Origin: an uncultured Actinomycetes bacterium
GTDB lineage: Bacteria; Actinomycetota; Acidimicrobiia; Acidimicrobiales; RAAP-2
Assembly (NCBI GenBank): GCA_903830745.1
Contig: CAIKVF010000153.1
Coordinates: 1 to 10,646, forward strand
Reading direction: 5' to 3'
DNA length: 10,646 bases
The notes under the pieces: generated by a model
Told to the model about the DNA's origin: nothing
The model's database searches: none
The model's input: the letters and a program-made list of their open reading frames with translations, nothing else
In this document: in pieces, positions 1 to 9,549 of the stretch
How positions within the stretch are numbered: the stretch's first letter is position 1
How the letters are laid out: every line of letters begins with the position of its first letter
Translations under genes and position numbers: made by a program

Positions 1-235
1 CCTTTGGAGCCTTTGAAGCCTTCACTTGGATAGCTTCTCCAGTCTGTGGGTTACGTGCTGTACGAGCCTTACGCTGTACACGCTCGAATGAAAGAAAGCC
101 AGAAAGAACGATCTTTTCGCCCTTTGTAACGTTCTTGACAACTACGTCTTCAAAGGCCTTTAAAACTTCTGCCACTGTGCTCTTTGTTGCGCCGCTTTCG
201 GCAACGATTGCATCTACTAACTCGGCCTTGTTCAC
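1..235 (-). CDS. hup: HU-family DNA-binding protein, 5' part (3' end outside window)
   Basis: Histone-like nucleoid protein that bends and compacts DNA as a dimer. Translation of the minus strand from the GTG at 235-233 begins (M)NKAELVDAIVAESG. It continues through an amphipathic helix and the beta-arm signature RNPQTGEAIQVKASKAPK, then runs off the left edge after 78 codons. A typical HU has about 90 residues, so only a short C-terminal part is missing, unless this protein carries the lysine-rich tail of actinobacterial HupB, which cannot be seen here. The GTG start is preferred because it restores the canonical MNKAELV N-terminus and has an AGGAG ribosome binding site (245-241) 5 bases upstream. 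The frame stays open upstream to an ATG at 292-290, which would add 19 residues not expected in HU. The gene is divergent from the aminotransferase gene. Family call is certain; the exact start is fairly sure. Confidence 0.95.
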   Translation of the reverse strand, partial: MNKAELVDAIVAESGATKSTVAEVLKAFEDVVVKNVTKGEKIVLSGFLSFERVQRKARTARNPQTGEAIQVKASKAPK

Positions 236-312
236 CGGAGCTCCTAACTCTTGTAAAAAGGTCTGGGAGTGTTCCCATAAACCTGTAAACATCTTTATCG
301 CAAAAACCCTTA

Positions 313-342
313 AAAATAGGGATTCTGAGCAATTTTTTTCAA
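313..342 (-). promoter_or_regulatory. Candidate promoter for the HU gene
   Basis: On the minus strand, TTGAAA (342-337) is followed after 18 bases by TATTTT (318-313). This matches the sigma-70-type -35 and -10 consensus at 4 or more of 6 positions each. Transcription would start near 306 and give a leader of about 70 bases before the GTG start. The region is AT-rich, so chance matches are possible. Confidence 0.4.
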
Positions 343-344
343 AA

Positions 345-361
345 TAGGGGTTGGTAGGGGT
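345..361. repeat. Tandem TAGGGGT boxes in the HU/aminotransferase intergenic region
   Basis: TAGGGGT occurs at 345-351 and again at 355-361, a 10-base period (one helical turn). A related TAGGGAT lies at 317-323. The pair sits just upstream of the proposed HU -35 box, a position where a regulator could bind. The rest of 236-439 is AT-rich, with a weak inverted repeat (GAAATT 390-395 / AATTTC 402-407). A binding role is inference. Confidence 0.35.
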
Positions 362-427
362 AATAAAAGTCCTGGTCAGAGTTTATAAAGAAATTCCCAA
401 TAATTTCCCCAAAAACATGCTTTCTCC

Positions 428-433
428 TAAGGT
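428..433 (+). promoter_or_regulatory. TAAGGT: -10-like box 6 bases before the aminotransferase start (also a possible SD)
   Basis: TAAGGT fits the actinobacterial -10 pattern TANNNT and ends exactly 6 bases before the ATG at 440. Transcription would then begin at or next to the start codon, giving a leaderless mRNA. The same stretch continues as AAGGTGG and can also be read as a ribosome binding site about 5 bases from the ATG, so the sequence alone does not decide. No convincing -35 box is seen 16-19 bases upstream. Confidence 0.45.
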
Positions 434-439
434 GGAAGC

Positions 440-1804
440 ATGACTTCCATAGATCGCGCAAAATTGGCCCAATTAGTCGCCTCCGAGAGGGACCTCTACG
501 AAAAGCGCCATCCAGGCTCGAAGAAACTCTACGAAGCATCAAACAATCTCTTTGCTCGAGTGCCCATGACGTGGATGAATAAGTGGGCGGGCGGATTCCC
601 TCTTTCCTTTGTTTCAGCTCACGGGGCCACCATCACTGACGTTGATGGCAATGAATTCATTGACTTCGCACTCGGTGACACTGGTGCCATGGCGGGACAC
701 TCCCCAGAGCCACTCGTAAAGGCCATGGCCAAGCGCATTGGCACTGATGGAGGAGTCACAACAATGCTGCCAACTGAAGATGCCCAGTGGGTCGCTGCAG
801 AAATGACACGCAGGTTTGGCCTTCCTAAATGGTCATTCACACTGAGCGCTACTGATGCGAATCGCTGGTTGTTGCGCTTAGTTCGCCTCGTCACAAAACG
901 CCCAAAGATTCTGGTGTTCTCGTATTCGTATCACGGCTCAGTTGATGAGACCTTTGTTTCTGTTGACGAAAAAGGCAATGCACAGTCGCGTCCAGGAAAC
1001 GTTGCTTCAGCATTTGATCCAACAACGACAACACGCGTTGTTGAATTCAATGACCTCGATGCACTGGAGCGCGAACTCGCTCACGGTGACGTTGCAGCAG
1101 TACTCACTGAGCCAGCGCTCACCAACATTGGCATTGTTCTGCCCGAACCTGGATTCTTAGAAGGTGTTCGCGAGCTCTGTACGAAGTATGGATCATTGCT
1201 GATCCTTGACGAGACGCATACGTTCTCTGCTGGTCCCGGAGGATCAACCAAGCGGTTCAATCTAAAGCCTGATGCCATCACCATTGGAAAGTCACTCGGT
1301 GGTGGAGTGCCGTGTGGCGCGTATGGACTCAGCGAAGATCTGTCGAACCGCGTGCTGAGTGCTGTTGACGAAGGAGTCGACATTATTGACGTAGGAGGCG
1401 TAGGTGGAACTCTGGCTGGAAATGCAATGAGCTTTGCTGCGATGCGTGCAGTTCTCTCAGAAGTATTAAGCGATGACGTCTTTGGCCCCATGGAAGATCT
1501 CGCAACATTGTTCACAAGCGGCGTTCAGTCAACTATTGACGGCTACAACCTGCCTTGGTCAATCAGCCAGCTCGGAGCTCGCTGTGAGTACCGATTCGCG
1601 AACCCAGCACCAAAGAATGGTGGCGAATCGTTGAAGTCTTCTGATCCACTGCTCGAGGACTACCTGCATCTCTACTGCATTAATCGCGGCATTCTTATTA
1701 CGCCGTTTCACAACATGGCGCTCATGTGTCCTGCAACGACTCGCGTGCAGGTGCTTTCTCACGACGCAGTCTTCTTAGACGCAGTGCGTGAATTAGTCGA
1801 ATAA
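440..1804 (+). CDS. Class III PLP-dependent aminotransferase, glutamate-1-semialdehyde-aminomutase-like
   Basis: Fold-type I, class III (omega) pyridoxal-phosphate enzyme of 454 residues; substrate unknown. Landmarks run in the family order. An N-terminal segment around VDGNEFIDFALGDTGAMAGHSP matches the substrate-side region of GSAM-like enzymes. The cofactor-phosphate loop reads SATDANR where true HemL has SGTEA. SYSYHGSVDE holds the stacking Tyr/His-Gly. The PLP-ring aspartate is D257 in DETHTFSAGPGG, and the Schiff-base lysine is K284 in TIGKSLGGGVPCGAYG. It differs from HemL at several sites (DETHT for DEVMT, ATDAN for GTEA), so it more likely belongs to the cluster usually annotated only as 'transaminase' or 'aspartate aminotransferase family'. 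It stands alone, divergent from the HU gene and 32 bases before obg, and the neighbours suggest no pathway. Family is certain; reaction is open. Confidence 0.9.
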   Translation: MTSIDRAKLAQLVASERDLYEKRHPGSKKLYEASNNLFARVPMTWMNKWAGGFPLSFVSAHGATITDVDGNEFIDFALGDTGAMAGHSPEPLVKAMAKRIGTDGGVTTMLPTEDAQWVAAEMTRRFGLPKWSFTLSATDANRWLLRLVRLVTKRPKILVFSYSYHGSVDETFVSVDEKGNAQSRPGNVASAFDPTTTTRVVEFNDLDALERELAHGDVAAVLTEPALTNIGIVLPEPGFLEGVRELCTKYGSLLILDETHTFSAGPGGSTKRFNLKPDAITIGKSLGGGVPCGAYGLSEDLSNRVLSAVDEGVDIIDVGGVGGTLAGNAMSFAAMRAVLSEVLSDDVFGPMEDLATLFTSGVQSTIDGYNLPWSISQLGARCEYRFANPAPKNGGESLKSSDPLLEDYLHLYCINRGILITPFHNMALMCPATTRVQVLSHDAVFLDAVRELVE

Positions 1805-1824
1805 GAGCACTTCGCTGAGTCTCG

Positions 1825-4261
<2,437 letters not shown>

Positions 4262-4307
4262 TCGCTCCACTACATTTAACTAACTACATTTTAAATAAAA
4301 GGATTTC
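4262..4307 (+). promoter_or_regulatory. AT-rich spacer before moxR with a repeated CTACATTT and an SD
   Basis: This is the largest gap inside the obg-to-phosphatase block. CTACATTT occurs at 4270-4277 and 4284-4291, a 14-base period, and each copy contains TACATT, a possible -10 box (TANNNT). AAAAGGA at 4297-4303 is a clear ribosome binding site for the ATG at 4308. An internal promoter for the moxR cassette is possible, but no good -35 box is evident. Confidence 0.35.
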
Positions 4308-5255
4308 ATGAGTACTCTTGACCCCCGCGAAGAACTAGCTCAACGCCTTGGACTCACTAGCGTTCCACCACCACGTTTCGCATCTCCACAAGATGTCAAT
4401 GAGCGACTCGCTGCGAATGACTACTTAAGCAATGAGTCAATCGCGTCTGTTGCGTTCTTGGCGGACCGACTCGCGAAGCCAGTCTTGGTCGAAGGACCAG
4501 CGGGAACAGGGAAGACTGCACTTGCGCAAGCGGTTGCTAAGTCAATTGGCGCACGACTCATTCGTCTCCAGTGCTACGAAGGTCTTGACGAATCAAAGGC
4601 CCTCTACGAGTGGAACTACCGAAAGCAACTCCTGCGCATTCAAGCTGGACGACCAGAGGGATCTGGCGCTGAAGACTGGAAGCACCTCGAAGAAGACATT
4701 TTCGCTGAAGAGTTCTTGCTCACACGTCCACTTCTTGAAGCCATCTCTGCTGAAGATCCAGTTGTTTTGTTGATTGACGAAATTGACCGAGTGGAACTTG
4801 AAACAGAAGCGCTACTTCTAGAAATTCTTTCTGAGTACCAAGTATCAATTCCAGAACTTGGCACCGTAAAGGCCAAGCAGATTCCAATGGTGTTCTTGAC
4901 GTCAAACAACACTCGTGAACTCTCTGAAGCCCTTAAGCGTCGCTGTCTGTACTTATACGTTGGATACCCTGAGCTTGAGCGTGAGCGCGACATCATTCTT
5001 TCTCGCGTGCCTGGGATCACTGAAACTCTTGCAACTCAGATTGCTCAGGTTGTTCGCAGCCTGCGTTCACTTGACCTTAAGAAGGCTCCTTCAGTGTCTG
5101 AGACACTTGACTGGGCACGCACGTTGGTTGTTCTAGGACGTAAGGAAATTGGTGACAAGGATGCGGCCGAAACTTTGACGATTCTCCTTAAGTACCAGTC
5201 AGACATTGAGCGAGCAACCAAAGAACTCCTCGGTCGCTCGAAGCCTGTTGCTTGA
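4308..5255 (+). CDS. MoxR-family AAA+ ATPase (CoxD-like)
   Basis: ATPase of the MoxR clade, whose members act as chaperones that remodel or activate a protein complex together with a VWA-domain partner. Its 315 residues contain Walker A GPAGTGKT (63-70), Walker B LLIDEID (154-160), a MoxR-type loop EYQVSIPELGTVKAK between Walker B and sensor 1, sensor 1 TSNN (198-201) and an arginine-finger region EALKRRCLY (208-215). The C-terminal lid is helical. Together with the adjacent CoxE-like gene it matches the MoxR/VWA pairs first known from CO dehydrogenase clusters (CoxD/CoxE). No CO dehydrogenase subunit genes are in the window, so the client is unknown. The ATG start has an AAAAGGA site 4 bases upstream. 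Its end overlaps the VWA gene. Family is certain; client is not. Confidence 0.93.
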   Translation: MSTLDPREELAQRLGLTSVPPPRFASPQDVNERLAANDYLSNESIASVAFLADRLAKPVLVEGPAGTGKTALAQAVAKSIGARLIRLQCYEGLDESKALYEWNYRKQLLRIQAGRPEGSGAEDWKHLEEDIFAEEFLLTRPLLEAISAEDPVVLLIDEIDRVELETEALLLEILSEYQVSIPELGTVKAKQIPMVFLTSNNTRELSEALKRRCLYLYVGYPELERERDIILSRVPGITETLATQIAQVVRSLRSLDLKKAPSVSETLDWARTLVVLGRKEIGDKDAAETLTILLKYQSDIERATKELLGRSKPVA

Positions 5256-6699
5256 TCTCCTCGGCGATTTCATCGCCGAACTGCGTGCCGCTGGAATTCC
5301 AGTGTCAATGAGTGAGCACGTTGATGCTGCACGCGCGCTTGAAGTGATCAACATGGGTGACCGCGAAGAGATGAAAAGTTCACTTGGGGCCACTCTTGTA
5401 AAAGACGGTGACCACTTCCCGGTGTTCAATACTGCATTCGATGTTTTCTTTTCAACGAGGTCTTGGCAGAACGCCGAGGATGTTCTAAATGGCAAGGCCG
5501 ACGAAGAGTCTGAAAAAGCTGAGGGCCCACAAGGTGGAGCTGGAACGCAGGGCCAGGGTGGCCAACAAGGTCGCGGCGGTGGCGGACAGCCATCAATGAC
5601 AGCCCAAGAACTCTCAGACCTTCTCTTGAAAGCCCTCACCGACAATGACGCTGAAGCAATGCGCCTGGCGGCAAATGAAGCGGTATCTCGCTACGCCGGC
5701 ATGGAACCAGGTCGTCCAGTTGGTGGAACGTACTACCTGTACCGAACACTTCGCAGTTTGGAACTCGATGACTTAGAGCAGAAAATTGCTCAGGGCGCTC
5801 AAGAAAAATCTGGCAAGGATGATGAACTTGGTCAGCGCCTTTCACAAGATGAAGCCAAAGTCAGAATTGAAGCATTGAAAATAGCGATTGAAAAAGTAAT
5901 TCGTGAGCGTCTCGTTGATGACCGTGGTGCGGAGGCACTTGCGAAGTCGGTGCGAAAGCCTCTTCCAGAAGACCTGGACGTTATGCACGCGAACCGCGAA
6001 GAAATGGCCCAGCTCGAGCATGCTCTAAAGCCACTCAGCCGCAAACTCGCTGTTCGTCTCGCTCGACGCCGCAAGCGTCGTCGCAGGGGACCGGTTGATC
6101 TTCGATCCACTGTGAGGCGCAGTCTTTCAACTGGTGGAATCCCAATTGACCTTCGCTTTAAGCCACCACGTCCCGCTAAGCCTGAGATCATTGTCATTGC
6201 AGACATATCAGGTTCAGTTGCATCGTTCGCTCGGTTCACGCTTCACCTCGTGCACGCAATTAGCTCTCAATTCTCTAAGGTCCGCAGTTTCGTATTCGTT
6301 GACGGGCTTGACGAAGTGAGTCGACTCTTTGAAGGTGTTGATGATCCATCAGAAGCAGTGGACCGCATTAACGCCGAAGCCGACGTCATTGCCTTTGACG
6401 GACACTCAGACTACGGTCGTGCATTCCTTAGCTTTCATGACAAGTTCGCCAAAGACATAACAAAGCGTTCGACAATTCTTATTCTCGGTGACGCTAGAAA
6501 TAATTACCACCAGTCACACGCTGAAGTGCTGGCCGATCTCAGATACCGCGCGAAGGCCGTCTACTGGCTGAATCCAGAACCGAAGAGTTACTGGAACTCT
6601 GGTGACTCAATTGTTAACCAGTACGCGCCGTACTGCGACAAAGTCATTGAGTGTCGAACACTTCGCCAACTCGAAGCGTTTGTAGGAGACCTGGCGTGA
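5206..6699 (+). CDS. VWA-domain protein, CoxE-like partner of the MoxR ATPase
   Basis: CoxE-like protein of 497 residues from the TTG at 5206. A helical N-terminal part includes LRAAGIPVSMSEHVDAARAL and a conserved TLVKD segment. A Gly/Gln-rich linker follows (about 107-128), then a helical region and a strongly basic stretch RLARRRKRRRRG (284-295). The C-terminal VWA domain has MIDAS residues in DISGS (333-337), GHSDYG (399-404) and a later Asp in GDARNN (D429). Members of this family bind metal through MIDAS and act with MoxR ATPases. The start is uncertain: TTG 5206 overlaps moxR by 50 bases without a ribosome binding site, while TTG 5248 would overlap by 8 bases and begin at LDLLGDF, closer to where relatives begin. 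Both imply translational coupling. No signal peptide or membrane segment is visible, so the protein is probably cytoplasmic. Confidence 0.9.
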   Translation: MSEQPKNSSVARSLLLDLLGDFIAELRAAGIPVSMSEHVDAARALEVINMGDREEMKSSLGATLVKDGDHFPVFNTAFDVFFSTRSWQNAEDVLNGKADEESEKAEGPQGGAGTQGQGGQQGRGGGGQPSMTAQELSDLLLKALTDNDAEAMRLAANEAVSRYAGMEPGRPVGGTYYLYRTLRSLELDDLEQKIAQGAQEKSGKDDELGQRLSQDEAKVRIEALKIAIEKVIRERLVDDRGAEALAKSVRKPLPEDLDVMHANREEMAQLEHALKPLSRKLAVRLARRRKRRRRGPVDLRSTVRRSLSTGGIPIDLRFKPPRPAKPEIIVIADISGSVASFARFTLHLVHAISSQFSKVRSFVFVDGLDEVSRLFEGVDDPSEAVDRINAEADVIAFDGHSDYGRAFLSFHDKFAKDITKRSTILILGDARNNYHQSHAEVLADLRYRAKAVYWLNPEPKSYWNSGDSIVNQYAPYCDKVIECRTLRQLEAFVGDLA

Positions 6700-7379
6700 G
6701 CGAAGATGCGTTGCTTCCTCCTGACGGATTTCGTCAACGAGGCCCAAAGCCATCTGGCACCAGACTGCTCCTCATTCGCCATGGCGAAAGTGGCGCAAAC
6801 GCACTAGGACTCGCTGGTGGACCACTTGGAGACGGTGGGCTTACCGAACTCGGTAGGGCCCAGGCGCACGCACTCAAAGACCGCCTGTCAATGAGCAAAG
6901 AGCTCAGTGACGCCAGCGCTTTTTACAGTTCAACGCTGCCAAGAGCAATTGAGACCGCACAAATTATTTCAAGTGCACTTCCTGAATCATTGCAACACAT
7001 TCAGCAAGAGAATCTCTGTGAGCTCAGTGTGGGTGAAGGTGACGGCCTTACATGGGCGCAGTTCACAGAGAAATACGGGACCGTTGACTGGAATAACGAC
7101 CCTCATGCAATTTGTGCTCCTGGTGGAGAGTCGCTCATGAGTTTCTTTAACCGTGCCAAGGGCGCAATCGAAGAACTCGTTGATCGTCACCCCGGTGAGC
7201 TTGTGGTTGTTGTTTGCCATGGAGGCTTCATTGAGCAAGCGTTGAAGATTTGTTACGACAAAGACGGATCAGAACGCCTTCGTCCTAGGACTGAGAATTG
7301 CTCAATGACTGAAATTGAATTTCGTGATGGCTGGAAGCGACTGCTTCGCTACAACGATCTTGCGCCGTTAGCGCGCTGA
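6696..7379 (+). CDS. Histidine phosphatase superfamily protein (phosphoglycerate-mutase-like)
   Basis: Branch 1 histidine phosphatase of 227 residues. It has the phosphohistidine motif LLIRHGES (H29), the phosphate-binding arginine in [11 protein letters not shown] (R83), a candidate acid E109 in [11 protein letters not shown], and the second catalytic histidine in [11 protein letters not shown] (H175). Activity could be on a phosphosugar, a nucleotide or a small phosphate ester; the sequence does not allow the cofactor-dependent mutase to be called over a phosphatase. The GTG start is chosen because AGGAG (6684-6688) lies 7 bases upstream and the GTGA overlaps the stop of the VWA gene, so the two are co-translated. 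About 20 residues precede the core, perhaps a flexible tail. The 3' end overlaps the convergent DAHP synthase gene. The position suggests a link to the MoxR/VWA pair, but this is only inference. Confidence 0.9.
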   Translation: MSEDALLPPDGFRQRGPKPSGTRLLLIRHGESGANALGLAGGPLGDGGLTELGRAQAHALKDRLSMSKELSDASAFYSSTLPRAIETAQIISSALPESLQHIQQENLCELSVGEGDGLTWAQFTEKYGTVDWNNDPHAICAPGGESLMSFFNRAKGAIEELVDRHPGELVVVVCHGGFIEQALKICYDKDGSERLRPRTENCSMTEIEFRDGWKRLLRYNDLAPLAR

Positions 7380-8732
7380 GTAGCCCTGCAAGAATTCTGC
7401 AACGTGAAATGCCATGTCGAGAGACTGTGTGGCATTAAGACGAGGGTCACAAATAGATGTGTAGTTGTCATCTAGGTGTTGCTCTTCCAGACGTGATCCA
7501 CCACCAAGGCATTCGGTGACATTGTCACCAGTGAGCTCAATGTGAAGTCCGCCAGGCCAGGTGTCTAGTGACTGCAAGAGTGAGAAGAACTGAGAAGTTT
7601 CAGACAAGATGTCATCGAAGTGACGTGTCTTTTGTCCACCAGAAGCCTTAAAGGTGTTTCCGTGCATCGGGTCACAGGTCCAAAGAACATTTCGACCATC
7701 ACTGCGCATGGCGTCAACGAGTTCTGGCAACTTCTTTGCGATGTTCTCGTGTCCCATACGTGAAATAAGCGTTAGGCGTCCTGGTGTGTTTTCAGGGTTA
7801 AGCACGTCGGCAAGTCGGCGAAGTTCATCCACAGACATGCTGGTGCCGACCTTGAGGCCGAGTGGGTTAGAAACACCACGCAGGAACTCCACGTGTGCGC
7901 CATCGAGCTGAGCGGTGCGGTAGCCAATCCAGAGCATGTGCGCAGAGCAGTCGTACCAGTCACCAGTTAGTGAGTCTTGGCGGGTGAGAGCTTGTTCGTA
8001 GGGGAGGATCAAAGCTTCGTGGCTTGTGTAGAAGTCAACACCCTGGAGTGCTGGGTCATCGAGCATGTCAATGCCACAAGCTTTCATGAACTTGAGTGAA
8101 CGCTCAATCTCATCAGCAATGATTGAGTAGCGCTTTCCTTCGAGTGAATTTTCTACGAACTCTTGGTTCCATGCGTGAACGCGCGAAAGTGCAGCGAAGC
8201 CACCAGTGGTGAATGCGCGAAGAAGGTTTAGTGTCGCAGTGCTTTGGTTGTACGCCGCAAGTAGTCGTTCTGGATTCGGAGTTCGTGCTTCCTTAGTGAA
8301 TTCTTCACCATTAACAATGTGTCCTCTAAATGCAGGAAGTTCAACACCGTTGATAGTTTCAAAATTCTCTGAACGTGGCTTTGCAAACTGTCCAGCAATT
8401 CTTCCAACCTTTACAACAGGAACTCCGGCGGCGTAGGTGAGGGCAACGGCCATTTGAAGAATGACTTTGAGCTTGTCTCTAATCGCGTCAGCCGATCCTT
8501 CGTGGAATGATTCTGCGCAGTCTCCAGCCTGAAGCAAAAAGGCTTTCCCAGCAGCAACTTGGCCGAGGTGTTCTTGGAGTCGGCGTGCTTCACCTGCAAA
8601 TACGAGAGGTGGCTTTTTAGCGAGTTCTGCTTCAACACGTGTGAGGTGAGCTTCATCAGGCCAAATAGGACTCTGGGCCGCGGTGTGACCGCGCCATGAG
8701 TTCGATGTCCAAGGCTTTTTCGCTTCTACCAT
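7368..8732 (-). CDS. 3-deoxy-7-phosphoheptulonate (DAHP) synthase, class II
   Basis: Condenses phosphoenolpyruvate and erythrose 4-phosphate to DAHP, the first step of the shikimate pathway. Its 454 residues are full length for the class II (plant/AroG-II) type. Visible family blocks are [125 protein letters not shown] and [14 protein letters not shown]. By analogy with the Mycobacterium tuberculosis enzyme, the metal ligands should be C72, H357, E399 and D429, all present. There is no Shine-Dalgarno site before the ATG. A -10-like box sits 6 bases upstream, so translation is probably from a leaderless mRNA. The gene is alone on its strand, divergent from nadD and overlapping the phosphatase gene tail to tail by 12 bases. 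Confidence 0.97.
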   Translation of the reverse strand: MVEAKKPWTSNSWRGHTAAQSPIWPDEAHLTRVEAELAKKPPLVFAGEARRLQEHLGQVAAGKAFLLQAGDCAESFHEGSADAIRDKLKVILQMAVALTYAAGVPVVKVGRIAGQFAKPRSENFETINGVELPAFRGHIVNGEEFTKEARTPNPERLLAAYNQSTATLNLLRAFTTGGFAALSRVHAWNQEFVENSLEGKRYSIIADEIERSLKFMKACGIDMLDDPALQGVDFYTSHEALILPYEQALTRQDSLTGDWYDCSAHMLWIGYRTAQLDGAHVEFLRGVSNPLGLKVGTSMSVDELRRLADVLNPENTPGRLTLISRMGHENIAKKLPELVDAMRSDGRNVLWTCDPMHGNTFKASGGQKTRHFDDILSETSQFFSLLQSLDTWPGGLHIELTGDNVTECLGGGSRLEEQHLDDNYTSICDPRLNATQSLDMAFHVAEFLQGYSAR

Positions 8733-8738
8733 CTATCA

Positions 8739-8768
8739 ATCGTAGGGCCTAGGGGGTCGCTAAGGCAA
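8739..8768 (-). promoter_or_regulatory. Promoter of the DAHP synthase gene, probably leaderless
   Basis: On the minus strand, TTGCCT (8768-8763, -35-like) and TACGAT (8744-8739, -10-like) are separated by 18 bases. TACGAT ends 6 bases before the ATG at 8732, so the start of transcription should coincide with the A of the ATG. No ribosome binding site is present, which makes the leaderless reading strong here. Confidence 0.6.
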
Positions 8769-8776
8769 TCGCGCTC

Positions 8777-8782
8777 TAGGCT
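8777..8782 (+). promoter_or_regulatory. TAGGCT: -10-like box 6 bases before nadD
   Basis: TAGGCT fits TANNNT and ends exactly 6 bases before the ATG at 8789. No good ribosome binding site is present, and no clear -35 box is seen. The divergent region 8733-8788 is only 56 bases long and holds both this box and the promoter for the DAHP synthase gene, so the two promoters are almost back to back. Confidence 0.45.
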
Positions 8783-8788
8783 CGTGGC

Positions 8789-9352
8789 ATGAAAGCAGAT
8801 CGCATTGGCCTATTCGGTGGAACCTTTGATCCACCGCACTTTGGCCATGTTGCTGCGTTAAAGGCAGCAGTTGCGACAAAGCAGTTTGATTACATTGAGG
8901 TAACAGTTGCTGGAGACCCCTACCAAAAGAGCTCTTCAGTGCAGCTGCACTCAGCAGATGTTCGATTGAAGATGGCCCATGCGGCCTTCGACGGCATTGA
9001 GGGAGTACGTGTTTCTGACCGTGAAATTAAACGTAATGGCCCTTCGTACACAATTGAAACTGTTCGTGAATTGCTGAATGACGCCGAGCAGGTCGACCTT
9101 CTCATTGGTGCCGATCTTTCTTCGCAGCTCGATTCATGGCACGAATCGGAGTTGCTTCGCTCTTTGGTAAAAGTCGGTGTCATTCCACGACCAGGTGGCG
9201 AGCAAGATCTACCACTCGGATGGAACGCATATTTGGTGCCAATGGATCCGGTTGACTTATCGAGCACGTTCATTCGTGAAGCTGCGAATCTCAATGAAAA
9301 TCTTCAGGATTTGGTGCCTGACCCGGTAATTCCCATTTTTGAAGGTCGGTAG
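8789..9352 (+). CDS. nadD: Nicotinate-nucleotide adenylyltransferase
   Basis: Joins nicotinate mononucleotide and ATP to form deamido-NAD, in NAD synthesis (cytoplasm). It has 187 residues, slightly short of the usual 190-210. The nucleotidyltransferase signature GGTFDPPHFGH (10-20) has the catalytic HxGH (H17, H20). Other family features are the substrate loop VAGDPYQKSS, the strand DREIKRNGPSYTIETVREL, LLIGADLSSQLDSWHE (family LIGAD...W) and the C-terminal ATP-binding LSSTFIRE (family ISSTxIR). It leads a small group with a membrane protein gene and rsfS, an order shared with many bacteria. The ATG lacks a good Shine-Dalgarno site but has a -10-like box 6 bases upstream. It is divergent from the DAHP synthase gene. 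Confidence 0.95.
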   Translation: MKADRIGLFGGTFDPPHFGHVAALKAAVATKQFDYIEVTVAGDPYQKSSSVQLHSADVRLKMAHAAFDGIEGVRVSDREIKRNGPSYTIETVRELLNDAEQVDLLIGADLSSQLDSWHESELLRSLVKVGVIPRPGGEQDLPLGWNAYLVPMDPVDLSSTFIREAANLNENLQDLVPDPVIPIFEGR

Positions 9353-9369
9353 TTGTAGTCTCTTTGTAC

Positions 9370-9549
9370 ATGGCCGTACGCAACTATGACCTATCCGGAC
9401 ACAGGTCACCAAGACTGTCCGTTCTGGAAACGGCGCCCCTAAGGCGCCAAGACGTTCGACGCTCAAAGCAGCGTTACGTAGTTGCTGGTCTTGCTTCTGT
9501 TTCGCTTCCATTCATGGCTGCGATTGTTGTGCTCGGGGTGGCCCACTGA
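9370..9549 (+). CDS. Small one-helix membrane protein between nadD and rsfS
   Basis: Hypothetical protein of 59 residues; family not recognised. The first 36 residues are polar and rich in arginine (RRQDVRRSKQR just before the helix). Residues 36-57 (RYVVAGLASVSLPFMAAIVVLGV) form one transmembrane segment ending three residues from the C-terminus. By the positive-inside rule the N-terminus would be cytoplasmic. The ATG at 9370 is used; an in-frame TTG at 9364 would add two residues. Neither has a clear ribosome binding site. It starts 17 bases after nadD, and its stop codon overlaps the proposed CTG start of rsfS, which supports it being a real translated gene. Some other actinobacteria also have a small membrane protein near here, but no homology can be claimed by eye. 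Confidence 0.6.
   Translation: MAVRNYDLSGHRSPRLSVLETAPLRRQDVRRSKQRYVVAGLASVSLPFMAAIVVLGVAH

Noticed and set aside
390..407. GAAATT/AATTTC hairpin upstream of the aminotransferase
   Set aside because: A 6-base AT-rich stem in AT-rich sequence is too weak to support as a riboswitch or terminator.
440..1804. Calling the aminotransferase HemL
   Set aside because: The cofactor loop and Asp-motif residues differ from true glutamate-1-semialdehyde aminomutase, and no other tetrapyrrole gene is near.
6651..6695. Earlier start for the histidine phosphatase
   Set aside because: The 15 extra codons are inside the end of the VWA gene; GTG 6696 has AGGAG at 7 bases and the GTGA coupling.
8743..8751. 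TAGG-G-CCTA small inverted repeat between the DAHP synthase and nadD genes
   Set aside because: Arms of only 4 bases, expected by chance, and it overlaps the promoter elements already described.
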